A stretch of 64,000 nucleotides of DNA from contig NC_080046.1 of NCBI RefSeq assembly GCF_012489685.1, positions 58,270,195-58,334,194 of the forward strand, read 5' to 3'. The stretch's first letter is position 1; each line of letters starts with the position of its first letter. Both the position numbers and the translations under genes were made by a program. The DNA is from Lotus japonicus. Its lineage: Eukaryota; Streptophyta; Magnoliopsida; Fabales; Fabaceae. Under the pieces are notes generated by a model. It did not search any database. It was not told where the DNA came from and saw only the letters and a list, made by a program, of their open reading frames with translations. Shown piece by piece: positions 47,938 through 59,627 of the stretch.

Positions 47938-48710
47938 ATGTCTTATTCAAGCGCTATGAAGTTTAATATAGAGAAGTTTGATGGAAGAATCAACTTTGGC
48001 TTGTGGAAAGTACAAGTCAAGGATGTGTTGATACAATCAGGATTACACAGGGTGCTGAAAGGAAACACTTCCAACATGGAGGCCGACAAGTGGGATGAAC
48101 TAGATTTGAGAGCTGCAAGTGCAATTCGTCTGTGTTTGGAAAAGAATGTTCTTGTGAATGTGCATAATTTGTCATCAACCAAGGAACTCTGGGAGAAGCT
48201 TGAAGGTTTATATCAGGCAAAGGGCATCTCAAATCGGTTGTTGCTGAATGAGCAATTCCACAATCTGCGCATGGATGAAGGTACAAAAATCTCTGATCAT
48301 CTTAGTACTTTGAATAATATTATCTCCGAGCTGGAATCTATTAAAGTTGAGATTGATGATGAAGATAAAGCGTTAAGGCTCATTTTATCCCTTCAATCTT
48401 CCTATGTTCATCTAAAACATGTTTGATGTACGGGAAAGAAAGTTTTAGTTTTGAAGAAGTTGCAACTAAAATTATTTGTGAAGAAAAGAGAATGAAAAGT
48501 GATGAAATCACTTCATCAAACTCAATATTGCTAACTAGAGGTGGTACTAATGGGAAGAAGATTCATGCATCGAATTTGGCGTGCTGGAAGTGTGGAAAGT
48601 CTGGGCATGTGAAGAGAAATTGTCTGGGTGGAGCAGTATCTGAAAAAGACTATGAGGTAAGTGCTAGAAATGTCTCCCTTGTTCTGGGAGATGGTGGTGA
48701 TCTCATCTAA
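47938..48710 (+). pseudogene. Copia-type gag, frameshifted
   Basis: The first frame (47938-48426) encodes a gag polyprotein start with FNIEKFDGRINFGLWKVQVK and WEKLEGLYQAKGISNRLLL, typical of plant copia gag (UBN2-like). The reading frame is interrupted around 48424 and continues in another frame through 48710 with the zinc knuckle CWKCGKSGHVKRNC (C-2-C-4-H-4-C). It stops soon after, where protease would normally begin. Confidence 0.9.
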
Positions 48711-49736
48711 AAGATAAAGTTTGTCCTTATGGTTTTTTTCGCTATACCATGGAAAAGGACAAGTTATTGCTAGCAGATTCAGAAACAATACACGTGCATT
48801 GGTTGACATTGATGCAAGGTGTGTGGTGAGAGGTGTTGATGGTTGAAGAACTTCCTGGAAGCCAACATGGGAGGTGTACCATAAAATTACAACAAATTTT
48901 TGACATGTGGAAATTCTTGAAATGATTTAGTTTCAAGTGAAGAAAATTCTTGGGATGGTTTATTTCTAAGTGAAATATACTCTTTATGGTGGAGTATGAT
49001 TGTCGGTATAGACAATGTAAGTAGAAGATGTGTAACTCTTATAATCAAGGTGGATATCGTTGGGGTTGACTGTCAAGTCTCACATTGTCAAGTTTCTATA
49101 ATAAAGAAGGAAGTTAAAAATTAGCTACTGGAGAAGTCCCACATTGCTTAGTGTGGTGAAGAAAGTGGCAGACCAAGGCTATATATTGGAGCTAAGTTCT
49201 TTGTTTTTAGATGTACCTGTCAGTAGCACTTTAAGCTTATATCTGACTTAGTTTAAATATTTGCTTTGTGAGAGTGTGGTTGTACTGGGGTATTGGGGAG
49301 AGAATGAGAGAAATCTATGTGTTGTAACAATTTTCACATAGTGGTAATTCTCTTATTGTCGGTTTTTACAACGGTCGTGATTTTTTCTCCGGTTTTAGAG
49401 TTTCCACATTATTTTCTTGTGTTCTGATTTATTTAAAAAAAATCAATTGTGTTGTTTCGCAACATATGATGCAGTGGCTTTTTATCTGTTAACGTTTACA
49501 AGTTCCATAGTTAATGTGCGTATTTGTCTTGTTTTTGTACACATACGTAAAATTAGATCTACTAAAGTGAAGTGAAATGCTCAGTGGTAAGTATTTATGA
49601 AAATTTTGAGGGTGTGGCTTCTCATGCATCCATGAATTGTTATACTTGTTATTATATTTTTTCAGAAAAACTAAATCTTTTATTTTATTTATCAATATTT
49701 ATAAACTCTGTGTTGTGTAACATAACATGTTTGATC

Positions 49737-50240
49737 TAGGGATGGCAGAGAAGCCCGAACCCATGGGCACCCGACCCGACCCGACCCGATTTCTTGGGTG
49801 AAAACCCGAGTTAAATGGGTTCGGGTTCGGGTTCGGGTTTTACCCGATCACTTTCGGGTTCGGGTTTGGGTTTGGCCAAACCCGCACCCGAACCCGGATC
49901 TGTATAAGTGAAACCTAAGTATTCTGCTTGTGCAGTACAATATATGCAGCATCTTGCATATTAATTTAACAGTAACATGGCAATTACAATGTTACATTAC
50001 ATAATATAGCTCTCTTCACAGTCTTTTTCAGGTCGGGTTTCCGGGTTCAACTGTTTGTTTGAGGTTGTGTGCGGGTGTGGGTACGGGTCGGGTGAACCCG
50101 AAACCCAATGGGTTCGGGTGTGGGTTTAAGTTCACCACCCATTTCGGGTTCGGGTGCGGGTGCGGGTGTGGGTTTTTGATTTCGGGTTTGGGTTTGGGTT
50201 TGGCAAAACCCGCACCCTACCCGACCCATTGTCATCCCTA
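49737..50240. mobile_element. hAT-type MITE with GGGTTC-rich interior
   Basis: A 504-bp element with inverted ends TAGGGATGGCA and TGTCATCCCTA, flanked by perfect 8-bp target duplications GTTTGATC (49729-49736 and 50241-50248), which is diagnostic of hAT. Both subterminal regions are dense in GGGTTCGGGTT / AACCCGAACCC. The interior has no transposase. Confidence 0.95.
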
Positions 50241-50400
50241 GTTTGATCATTACATTTTGTCACCAAAACATAGTTCTCATCTGTTGACAATAAGGACTAT
50301 GGTTGCTTAGTCTTGAGACTTTATGCTTTTTGATGTATATATTCTATCATATCATTAGATAACTTCTGCACCATAAAATTTAGCTTATTACTCATCTACT

Positions 50401-50858
50401 TGTCTGCAGCATCCAGTGTACATCCTATTCACCTCGAGTACTTCAACTTCTTCGGTCATATTATTGCTTTAGATTTGATGAATAAGGTGCAAGTGGGTAT
50501 TGTTTTTTATCGTGTGTTTTTCAAGCAATTGACAGGATATTGTATTACTTTAGCAGATATACGGGATGCAGATCCTTACCTGTATAGAGGCTGCAAGCAA
50601 ATATTAGAGATGAATGCTGATTTGGTTGATTCAGATGCATTAGGACGGACATCTCTTAGGGAGGTGGAGGAATTAGGACACAGGAAAGCTATTGAGCTTT
50701 TCCCTGGTGGGGAAAGACTTGTGGTGAATAGTATGAACAAAGAGAAGTTTGTTAATCTTCTTATATATAATCAATATGTAACATCCATATCTAAGCAGGT
50801 ATCGCATTTTACTAAGGGTTTTGCTGATATTCTTTCCAACTCAAATCCACAAGACTAG
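50401..50858 (+). pseudogene. HECT-domain fragment of a UPL5-like ubiquitin ligase (inverted copy)
   Basis: It begins after an acceptor-like TTGTCTGCAG and encodes the central HECT domain: HLEYFNFFGHIIALDLMNKV, then YCITLADIRDADPYLYRGCK, then REVEELGHRKAIELFPGG and SKQVSHFTKGFADILSNS. These match the UPL5 type of plant HECT E3 as I know it. The catalytic cysteine lobe is absent. It mirrors the minus-strand copy starting at 51421 but has no upstream exons. Confidence 0.8.
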
Positions 50859-50911
50859 TATCCTACATACCTCCCAAAACCAAGATATCTGAGGATTAAG
50901 ATCTTCAAGGT

Positions 50912-53640
50912 CTAAACTTTGAAAGAACTCTTGTCATGTGGCTTTGAGTTGGAAAGAATATCAGCAAAATCCTTAGTAAAATGTGATACCTGCTCAGATA
51001 TGGATGTTACAAATTGATTATGTACAAGAAGATTAACAAACATCTCCATATTCTTACTATTCACTGCGTGTCTTTCCCCACCAGGGAAAAGTTCGATAAC
51101 TTTCATGTGTCCTAATTCCTCCACCTCTCTAAGAAATGTCAGTTCTAATGCATCTGAATCAACAAAATCAACATCCATCTCTAATATTTGCTTGCAGCCT
51201 CTATACAGGATAGGTTCTGCATCTCGTATATCTTCTAAAGTAATATAATATACAACCAATTGCTTGAAAAACACACGATAAAAAACAATACCCACTTGCA
51301 CTTTATTCATCAAAGCTAAAGCGATAATACAACTAGAGAAGTTGATATACTCAAGGTGCAGATGATTTACTTTGGATGTTGTAGACAGATAGATGAATAT
51401 TAACTTAAACTTCATGTGCATAAGCTATCTGATGATACAAGATATAAATCAAAACGCATCAAAACTCAAGACTAACTAAGAACCATAGACATTAATGTTA
51501 ACAAATGAGAACTCAGGTTTAGTGACAAATGCTAATAATGATGATACATGTTACACAATGTAGAGTTTATAAATATCGATGAATAAAATCAACAATTTAG
51601 TTTTCTTTAAAAAAAATACAAGAACAAGCATAACAAATCATGGCTGTACGAGAAGCCTACACCCTCAATTTTTTCACTAATGCTTACCACTGCATTTCAC
51701 ACCACTTTAGTGGTGGATCCATTCCATAAACATGGCAAACACACATTAACCGTGGAACCTATAAACATTAACAGATAAGAAGCCACTGCATCATTCTTTA
51801 AAGAGGATCGTAGTATTTACGTTGAATACACATGCACAAGCATTAATTTTGTCATTAAATTAGTCAATAAATTAAAGATTAACTTCTATATTATATAACA
51901 ATGCTCTAACATGTTACCTTACCCTTACCAAAAAGTAATGTACATACATAATAGATTCACAGAAGCATATATACCATATGAAACATGCTAATTTTGGTAA
52001 TTGGTGATAAATCTCCCTATTTCGTTACTGACTTAAAGGAAGCAACACAAAGGCAATGTATCAAAATTTTATGAACTTATGGTAAAATAATAACAACACG
52101 AGAAACTTATACTTCAAACAAAAAGTATTTTAACCTTCCTTTTATCAAATACGTCACTAAATAGATGAAATCTATGAATTCTCAAACATATATAATATTC
52201 TCAAAAGTAATGAAGATTTAAATAATCATAACTTCAATAAACAAATGAGAGACTAATTATGATCAGAATCAGATAGTGGTTGGAGAAGATAGCACAAATA
52301 CTAATTAGAAAGATTCCTCAATTTAAGATTGAGGGTTTGGTATGTATATATCCTAAGACCAAATATACCTGACCTCAACTAAAATATTTAGGCTGCTGTG
52401 TTTGTAAAATAATTGCTTTCTATTTGACGTGGACAAACCAAGAATTTTACTTTCAAGTTAATCATATTGGAAAGAAAGATTTACCATTCTAATGAGAGTA
52501 AATGGATTTTTACAATTCCAATCATATAATTGCTAGTATATGTTTGGATACAAGTTAAGTGCAATGTAAAAATACTTTCATCACAATTCATATGAAGAGT
52601 TACATTTTTTCATTTTTTTTCAAAATAAGTTCGTTTGTACCGGTGACAACTGATAACTTTTACCACCAAGTTCCCTGCCCATCAGGTGCAGCCTAGCACT
52701 TCTTTCCATATTTTTATACTGTCTTTAAGCCCATAACTACACATGTCATTCATGAAGTAGGATTAGGGAAAAATCTTATATATTCAGATTTGGGGATTAA
52801 ACTCACCAGGATTATGGAAAAATATTATGTCGTCATTTGGGCATGCCAGGAAAGAGCATTTAGAGGATTAAATATTTCTTGACACACCAAATAAACCACA
52901 CCCTCTCCTGCCCCTTTCTCATGCAAAAAATTTACAGAAAGACCATATCCCAGAGCATCAGGCCTTTCATGCACTATTTTACGGGAAGATTCAGCTAGTA
53001 GATTAGACCTGTCAATAAATATGTCATGCATTTCCTCATCTCTATTCTCTTCACTAGGAAATGAAATCACTGCAAATGGCCTTCTAGCTACGGATTTTAG
53101 CGCACTTTTGTGCTCCAGAATCCACTCATGGCCCTCATCACCTCTCTTTGTGTACAAAATAATTAGATGTGCCTCCATCTGTGTATAAAAAATTCCCTAA
53201 ACATCTCTTCAGCACCATCTATTAGCTTAAAGAGTTCAGATATATACTTCAATATGGTAAGGTAAGGAACCCACTCCACAATCCATTGTTTCACGTTAAT
53301 CCAAGTCATCCTCAATGTTCTGAAAACCTTCTTCAATTTTGTATAATAGTTTACTGTACATAAGACGAAGGTGGTAAATCTCATTTTCAAGCGATGGTTC
53401 CTCATCATCTTCCTCATTATTCCCAAACTAGGTCTCCCAAGATTGCAGCCCCTTAACCTTGATTGCATCCCATAAATAAGTAAGAATGCAATTAGATTCT
53501 AAAAATTGTACATAAACGATAAATTAGGGATCTTGATATCAAAACAAATATCCAAATCCCCTAACACCAAATTCACACTCTCACCAACACAATTCAAAAC
53601 CCCTTTAATAATAACCTTCCAATTAGGTTTTATATCACTG
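50912..53640 (-). pseudogene. UPL5-like HECT ubiquitin ligase pseudogene
   Basis: Minus-strand remains in order. From 53460 there is a region with NEIYHLRLMYSKLLYKIEEG, readable only by switching frame. At 53178-52825 HEWILEHKSALK and FIDRSNLLAESSRKIV lead into the start of the HECT domain, and a one-base loss disrupts the NALF.ACPNDD segment at about 52850. An intron-like gap follows, then 51421-50912 with YITLEDIRDAEPILYRGCK and FLREVEELGHMKVIELFPGG. The piece at 50872-50912 preserves the PQISWFWE motif in another frame. The catalytic cysteine lobe is missing. UPL5 is a cytosolic or nuclear E3 ligase; nothing functional remains here. Confidence 0.8.
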
Positions 53641-53699
53641 ACACACTCCTCCAGCATAATCCTGAGACAAATCATAAAAGAATTTTAAAGATCGCAATC

Positions 53700-54093
53700 A
53701 TCCCCTATGTATATTCTAAGTAGATCACAAAACACCACCACCGCACGATATGAAACATTGATTAATTCTTTCCATATCTACCCTTATGCTTAATGCTTAA
53801 CATTAAACGAATTTTTCCGGTTTTCAAAATTTTCTTTGTTTCCTAGACCACTATCATCTAGACATAGTGGAATATTAATAAGGAAAGAGAATTTTTAATG
53901 AGGGCAATTCAAGAAAATTATTAAAAATAACTACAAATTTATTGCTACTAACTATTTTTAATTTTTTTTTTTGAAAGATAAAGGAACTATTTTTCTTAAT
54001 CTAAGAGAATTAGGTAAAAGTGACTTATAATATGGGACATATGACCTGATTAAATCATTGTGCAATGATTATCTAATAATATAGTAATGAATA
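53700..54093. other. Intergenic DNA before the copia element
   Basis: No gene. A possible poly(A)-tail scar lies at 53950-53994, where AACTATTTTT is repeated on both sides of a poly-T run plus GAAAGATAAAGG. Confidence 0.45.
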
Positions 54094-54601
54094 TGTTAGA
54101 GATAACTAGGCATGATATTCTCTTTATTTATATTTACTTTATTTTGTAATATGTCTCAGAATATTCTTAGCATATTCTGTACCTTTATTATTATAAATAA
54201 TATTGTCTACCTCACACACAATTTGTGGTGAGAGTTAACCAATCTTACATGGTATCAGGTTTTAGGTTCTAAATCCTAGCCTCCAAACCTTGTGCCGCCA
54301 CCGTTCTTTCTCTCTTTCATTTTCTGATCTAATTGTTGCTGCCGCCATTAATTTTTTGTGCCGCCGGTGTATTCTTATGTGCTTGTGCAGCCGTTGAATT
54401 TTTTCGGTCCCATTGACTTCCGTATTGCTGCGTTCTCATTTTCCGCGTGCCTCTGTCATCGTACTTTGTGCCAGCCGCCACAAAGTCTCTTGCTGCACCC
54501 GCACACTTGTCTGCTACTGGAATCCTCCTTGCCGTCATCACTTTTTGCTCCCTGTGTAGTCGCCATTCCCATATTGAAGTGCTACTACAAGATTATTATT
54601 A

Positions 54602-54877
54602 CTCCCTCCGTCCCTAATTATAAGCTAACATTGAGACTTTTTTTGTGTCACTAAATATAAACTAACATTGCAAAAGTTAATATTTCTTTCCATATTCACC
54701 CTTGCATTTATTGGTAGTGGAGCACCATCATTAGTAGTACAATGATGAAAAAGTGTTATCATAAATAGGGGTAAACATAGAAAGTTCTACATTTTTTTTA
54801 AAACCAATGCATCAATTAAGGCTTTCTTAATAAGTGTGATTTTTACAACTTTAGCTTATAATTAGGGACGGAGGGAG
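54602..54877. mobile_element. Stowaway MITE
   Basis: A 276-bp element with inverted ends CTCCCTCCGTCCCTAATTAT and ATAATTAGGGACGGAGGGAG and TA target duplications (54600-54601 and 54878-54879), the hallmark of Stowaway/mariner MITEs. It is nested between the 5' LTR and the coding region of the copia element. Confidence 0.97.
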
Positions 54878-55039
54878 TATATTACTTTTGTTTTTGGGAT
54901 TTTCGTCAGTTTTGATTTTCTTTTGCAGCACCATTGATCTTTGACTAAGGATACTTTTGAGTCAAAGTTGAATTAATCTTTTTGGCAGAATTGATATTTA
55001 CCCGGCTAATTGACTTTTCTAACCAGTTGCTTTTTTCAT

Positions 55040-58000
55040 ATGGCTTCTGATGCTACTCCTTCGTCTCTGTCGTTTTCAACCATGGTGCATATGATCACAG
55101 TGAAGCTCAAACCTGATAATTTTCTTCTCTGGCGTAAACAAGTTAGTGCTCTTCTTCAGAATCAGAACTTATTTGACATTGTTGATACTACAGTTGATCC
55201 ACCGGCGGAGTTTGTGTCACAAATCCTTTCTCCAGGTTTGCGCCATGGTGTTCCTATTCCAAATCCTGCTTTTGCTCAGTGGCAGGCTCGTGATCGCAAT
55301 GTTAACAGTCTCATTCTTTCCTCTCTGACCGAGGAGGCCTTATCTGAGACTCTTAGTGCAGTCACTGCTCGTGATGTTTGGATTGCTCTCCACTCTGCTT
55401 ATGCTTCACGAAGTAAAGCTCGTGAACTACGTCTTCGTGATGAGCTTCTCCTCACGCGTCGTGGTTCCCTTTCTGTTTCTCAGTATGGGAGCAAATTTCG
55501 CACCATTTGTGATCAGCTAGCAGCTATTGGTGCTCCTGTGGCTAATGATGACAAAGTTCACTGGTTTCTTCGAGGTCTTGGCCCCTCCTATGCGACTTTT
55601 TCCACAGGTCAACTTGATCAGGTACCTTTACCTCTCTTTTCTAACATTCTTTGTAAGGTCGAGAGCCATGCTATTTTTCAGGACTCTCTTGAGGAATCCA
55701 TGACCCCTCTTCCTGCTGCCTTCAATGCGAGCACTCAGACCCGTTCTTCTGGATATCAGTCTTCCAATGGAGGCCACCATGGTAATTCTAGTGGTGGCTC
55801 TCTTCAGCGTCGCAACAATGGTTGCTCTGGTAGTCGTGGCTCTTATACTCCTCGTTGTCAAATTTGTCGTGAGCAGGGTCATTATGCTGATAAATGTCCG
55901 GTTCGCTGGAATCGTCTTTCTGAGTCTGCCAGTTTGGCACAGTCATTTGCTGCAGGTTGTTCGTTGGACAACTCCAACCGTTCCGAATGGTATATGGATA
56001 CAGGTGCTACCTCACATATGACTCATTCTCTATCTCAGCTGACAGATTCTCATGCTTACTCTGGTCATGATCGTGTTCTTGTTGGTAATGGAGCTGGTTT
56101 ACATATTTCTCATATTGGTTCCCGTTCTGTTTCAGACTCTGTTCCTTTATCTAATGTCTTGGTTGTGCCTCGGCTAACCAACAATCTTGTCTCTGTTAGC
56201 AAATTGACCCGTGATCATAATGCTCGAGCTATTTTTTTGGATGATTCCTTTGTTATTCAGAACCGACAGACAGGTGTCGTTATGGGAAAGGGTCGATGTG
56301 ATAAAGGGCTTTATGTGCTTGACCAAGGATCGCATGCTCTGCTTACTACTAGTTCTCCATTACCTCGTGCCTCCTTTGAGTTGTGGCACTCACGGTTAGG
56401 GCATGTTAATTTTGACATTATTCAACACTTGCATAAAATTGGTTGTTTCAGTGTTTCCTCTATTTTGCCTAAGCCTATCTGCTGTACTTCCTGTCAGATG
56501 GCTAAGAGTAAGCGTTTAGTCTACCATGATAATCATAAACGCGCTTCTGCAGTTTTAGACCTCATTCATTGTGATTTGTGGGGACCGTCTCCCGTTGCTT
56601 CTGTTGATGGTTTTTCTTACTTTGTTATTTTTGTGGATGACTTTTCCCGGTTTACTTGGTTTTATCCATTGAAGCGCAAGTCTGATCTTTATGATGTCCT
56701 TGTTCGATTCAAAGCATTTGTGGAAAACCAATTCTCCCAGTCGATCAAAATTTTTCAAAGTGATAATGGCACCGAGTTCACTAATAACAAAGTCCAGGAT
56801 TTATTTGCTTCTTCTGGTGTGCTTCATCGATTTTCATGCCCTCATACTCAGGCACAGAATGGTCGGGCTGAACGGAAACATAGACATGTTCTTGAGCTCG
56901 GTCTTGCTATGTTGTATCACTCGCATGTCCCTACTAGCTATTGGGTTGAGGCTTTCAGTACTGCAATATATATTATTAATCGTGTCCCTTCTAAGGTCCT
57001 TTCTAATCAGATTCCATTTCAGCTCCTGTTTCAGGTTGCGCCTACTTATGCTAATTTTCATCCTTTTGGATGTCGAGTGTTTCCATGCTTGCGTCCCTAC
57101 ATGAAAAATAAGTTTAGCCCTCGAAGTACTCCTTGCATATTTTTGGGATACAGCGGTCACCACAAGGGATTCAAATGCTTTGATCCGGCTACTTCTCGGA
57201 CTTATGTGTCCCGTCATACTCAATTTGATGAATTGTGCTTCCCTTTTGCAGGTTCCCACTCTTCACACAAGGACTTGGTAGTTTCTACATTTTATGAACC
57301 AGTTGCAGGATCTCCTACATCTCTGCAACCTGTTCTCCCTATCATTCCGGAGAGTTCACCACCTACTGGTTCTCTACCTTGTCCATCTTGTGATGACTCA
57401 GATGCCCTACTAGCTCCGCCGGTTCTTCCTGCTGATGCACCACCTTCGCCGGCTCCTGCTTCCCCATCACCGCCGGCCACTCCTACTGTTGTGGCTCCGG
57501 CTACGCCTGCTTCGCCGCCGGCTATTTCTCCTGCTGAGGCTACAATACCCCTTGCCCCTATTGTTCCTCGCCCGCAGACTCGATCTCAGAATGGTATTTT
57601 TCGGCCGAATCCCCGTTATGCATTGGTTCATGCTCAGCCTACTGGACTTCTCACTGCTTTGCATACTGTCACCGAGCCTAAGGGATTCAAATCTGCTATG
57701 AAACATCCTCACTGGTTGGCAGCCATGGAGGATGAACTTTCTGCTCTTCATAGGAATTGCACTTGGACTTTGGTTCCTCGTCCTTCCACTACAAATGTTG
57801 TTGGCAGTAAATGGGTTTTTCGCACTAAATTCAAAAGTGACGACACTGTTGAGCGCTTAAAAGCGCGTTTGGTAGCTCAGGGTTTCACGCAGATTCCGGG
57901 TTTTGATTACTCTCTTACTTTCAGTCCTGTTGTCAAAGCTACTACTGTACGCCTTATTTTATCTCTTGTCGTGCTTAATAATTGGCAGCTTCATCAGTTG

Positions 58001-59232
58001 GATGTCAAAATGCTTTCCTCCATGGTCATCTAACTGAAACTGTTTATATGCAACAACCTCCTGGGTTTGTTGATCCTCGTTTTCCGACTCATGTGTGTCG
58101 TTTGAACAAAGCCCTCTACGGCCTCAAACAAGCGCCTCGTGCTTGGTTTCAGCGCTTGAGCTCGTTTCTCACGAGCAATGGTTTTATGTGCAGTCGGGCT
58201 GATCCATCCTTGTTCTTCTTCTATAAAGGACGTATCACTCTCTATCTTCTTGTGTATGTGGATGACATCATTCTTACTGGTAGTGATACCTCTCTTTTGA
58301 CTCAGTTTATTGCCCGTCTCAATGCTGAGTTCGCCATTAAATATTTGGGTAAGCTTGGCTACTTCCTTGGTCTTGAGATCACTTATACTGCTGATGGCTT
58401 GTTCTTGGGACAGGCTAAATATGCTCATGATTTACTTTCCCGTGCTATGATGCTTGAGGCCAGTCATGTTTCGACACCCTTGGCTGCTGGTTCTCATCTT
58501 GTCAGCTCTGGTGATGCTTACTCAGATCCTACGCACTACCGCTCTTTGGTTGGGGCCTTGCAGTATTTGACCATTACTCGTCCTGACTTATCATATGCTG
58601 TTAATACTGTGAGTCAGTTCCTACAGGCTCCGACTGTGGATCATTTTCAGGCTGTCAAACGAATTCTTCGTTATGTCTGTGGCACACAACATTTCGGTCT
58701 TACTTTTCGTCGTACCTCTTCCCCCGCTATTATTGGTTATAGTGATGCTGATTGGGCTCGATGCACGGACACTCGCCGCTCTACTTATGGCTACGCCATT
58801 TTTCTTGGTGATAATCTGTTGTCTTGGAGTGCCAAGAAACAGCCTACTGTTGCTCGCTCTAGTTGTGAATCTGAGTATCGAGCTATGGCTAATACTGCTT
58901 CTGAGCTAGTTTGGTTGCTTAATCTTCTTCATGAGCTTCGTGTTAGGTTATCGACGACTCCTCTTCTTCTCAGTGACAACCAAAGCGCTTTGTTTATGGC
59001 TCAGAATCCTGTTGCTCATAAGCATGCCAAACACATTGACTTGGACTGTCACTTTGTTCGTGAGCTGGTTGCTTCTGGTCGATTAGATGTTCGCCATGTG
59101 CCTACTTCTCTCCAGCTTGCTGATATTTTCACTAAGGCGTTGCCTCGTCCATTGTTTGAACTTTTTAGATCCAAGCTTCGAGTTGGTCTCAATCCAACGC
59201 TAAGCTTGAGGGGGAGTGTTAGAGATAACTAG
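55040..59232 (+). pseudogene. Copia gag-pol polyprotein with a single frameshift
   Basis: Likely start is the ATG at 55040. Domains in order: gag with a zinc knuckle CQICREQGHYADKC; aspartic protease around WYMDTGATSHMT; GAG-pre-integrase with LWHSRLGHVNFD; integrase with Asp in IHCDLWGP, Asp in QSDNGTEF and Glu in NGRAERKHR; a Pro/Ser/Ala-rich linker; reverse transcriptase with SKWVFRTKFKSDDTVERLKA and YVDDIILTG; RNase H with SSCESEYRAMA and KHIDLDCHFV. The only visible defect is a one-base loss near 58005, just before the LHGHLTETVYM segment, which moves the second half (57982-59232) into another frame. All catalytic motifs seem intact. Confidence 0.93.
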
Positions 59233-59581
59233 GCATAATATCCTATAGGATATTCTCTTTATTTATTATTTACTTTATTTTGTAATATGCCTCAGAATAT
59301 TCTTAGCATATTCTGTACCTTTATTATTATAAATAATATTGTCTACCTCACACACAATTTGTGGTGAGAGTTAACCAATCTTACAGAATACTAGATAAAA
59401 CCAATTAATTAGAGATACAATATAAAATATGAATGGAAGACCTATAGGAAGAGGAGAGGAAACAAAAACAATTATCTTCACTCTAACACAGTAACACTAA
59501 CTCTAAGAGCTAGACTTTGTGAGTGTAACTAAGTGAGACCCCTGCACTTTGGAGAGAACAAGATCATATTTAGGCTAAATC

Positions 59582-59627
59582 AAATTATACACTCTTTTTT
59601 TTTTTGGTCAATAAATTATACACTCTT
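59582..59627 (-). mobile_element. Micro-insertion: poly(A)-tail scar, 16 bases in a 15-bp duplication
   Basis: Perfect 15-bp repeats AAATTATACACTCTT (59582-59596 and 59613-59627) enclose TTTTTTTTTGGTCAAT. On the minus strand this is ATTGACC followed by A, similar to the tail of the retroposon at 37999-38113. Confidence 0.75.

Larger units (their letters stand above)
47163..49464 (+). mobile_element. Gag-only copia-type LTR retrotransposon
   Basis: The 5' LTR is 47163-47843 and the 3' LTR 49058-49464, with 5-bp target duplications TATGA (47158-47162 and 49465-49469). Without the nested MITE and its TTA duplication (274 bp), the 5' LTR is 407 bp, exactly the length of the 3' LTR. The first base of the 3' LTR has changed from T to C. 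A primer site TGGTATCAAGAGC follows the 5' LTR. Only gag is present: protease, integrase and RT are missing, so it depends on other elements or is an internal deletion product. Confidence 0.9.
46500..52215. repeat. Large inverted repeat with one TE-filled arm
   Basis: The left arm (about 46500-50858) and the right arm (about 50912-52215) mirror each other around about 50885. Left-arm fragments between insertions (46500-46597, 46776-47162, 49465-49736, 50241-50858) match, inverted, consecutive parts of the right arm. An example is GATGCAGTGGCTTTTTATCT at 49468, paired with the minus strand at about 51795. The right arm has none of the three insertions found in the left arm (MITE 46598, LTR element 47163, hAT MITE 49737). 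Confidence 0.85.
54094..59385 (+). mobile_element. Nearly complete Ty1/copia retrotransposon
   Basis: The 5' LTR is 54094-54249 (156 bp) and the 3' LTR 59217-59385 (169 bp), starting TGTTAGAGATAACTAGG and ending CAATCTTACA. Perfect 5-bp target duplications GAATA lie at 54089-54093 and 59386-59390. The primer site TGGTATCAGG follows the 5' LTR and a polypurine tract (CTTGAGGGGGAG) precedes the 3' LTR. By eye the LTRs differ by two substitutions and two indels, one of about 12 bp. A Stowaway MITE sits in the untranslated leader. Confidence 0.95.

Noticed and set aside
49760..50240. Interstitial telomere repeat
   Set aside because: The unit is a degenerate GGGTTC/GGGTTT hexamer, not TTTAGGG, and it lies inside an element with hAT ends and an 8-bp target duplication.
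55628..58428. Minus-strand and alternative-frame open frames within the copia element
   Set aside because: They overlap conserved gag-pol motifs of the plus strand and show no recognisable protein features.
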